Positions 63,817 through 64,000 of a DNA stretch of 64,000 nt are shown in pieces (positions within the stretch are counted from its first letter, which is position 1; each line of letters begins with the position of its first letter). The stretch comes from Ruminococcus sp. (GTDB taxonomy: Bacteria > Bacillota > Clostridia > Oscillospirales > Ruminococcaceae). Under the pieces are notes generated by a model. It did no database searches and was not told the origin of the DNA. It saw only the letters and a program-made list of their open reading frames with translations. The stretch spans positions 30,082 to 94,081 of the forward strand of contig JAISHV010000084.1 of the NCBI GenBank assembly GCA_031262495.1, written 5' to 3'. The translations under genes and the position numbers were made by a program.

Positions 63817-64000
63817 TGATTGTCCGTTTGAATGTCGGATGAATGTCTGTGAATGTCCGTTTGAATGTCAGAATGAATGTCATATGAATGTCGTGAATGT
63901 CACGTTTGCATGACTTTGTCAGAGGACAGGGGGAGAGGGGGCGGCTATCTGAGGCGGTATTACCCCGCCGCCCCCTCTCCCCCTATCCTCCGACACCTCC
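63817..64000 (+). repeat. Composite mosaic repeat, copy G (truncated by window end)
   Basis: 8 TGAATGTC-type units 63817-63903, then G-run hairpin gggggagagggggcggc...gccgccccctctccccc. Confidence 0.9.

Noticed and set aside
1-64000. Prophage, integron or intact IS element
   Set aside because: No integrase, transposase, terminase, capsid or portal-like ORF appears among the translated frames.

Overview
This 64 kb window looks like a chromosomal segment of a spore-forming, low-GC Clostridia-type Firmicute; the taxonomic placement is inferred from spoIIGA-sigE, bactofilin, a SCIFF-type radical SAM maturase and DUF4317. Most of it is ordinary housekeeping sequence: a FASII cluster (fabH-fabG-fabF-accB-fabZ with divergent fabD-aroE), pheST, valS, rplJL with an L10-type leader, relA/spoT, recJ, mnmA, nadE, pyrE and spoIIGA-sigE. 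There are also two hybrid histidine kinases, two toxin-antitoxin modules (vapBC and a YafQ-like pair), one tRNA-Pro(TGG), and several hypothetical or surface proteins. The unusual content is between the genes. A dense, modular repeat system is built from (i) 7-bp CAGAANN/GTCAGAA heptamer arrays that begin at or run through stop codons and add in-frame tails to several unrelated proteins, (ii) TGAATGTC arrays with 9-13 bp spacing, (iii) a G-run-rich hairpin with compensatory stem changes, (iv) GTAGGGGCG...CGCCCG hairpins with variable, still-paired inner stems, (v) small elements with ATACTAATATSC terminal inverted repeats, and (vi) a REP-like CGCGGTGAGCATC...TTTCATCGCGAAT element. Seven composite copies (10.4, 25.9, 35.7, 47.2, 49.8, 56.3 and 63.9 kb) carry reassorted flank and loop types, which suggests recombination or gene conversion. 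I found no CRISPR array, prophage or transposase gene. Product names rest on recognised protein motifs, not on database searches.
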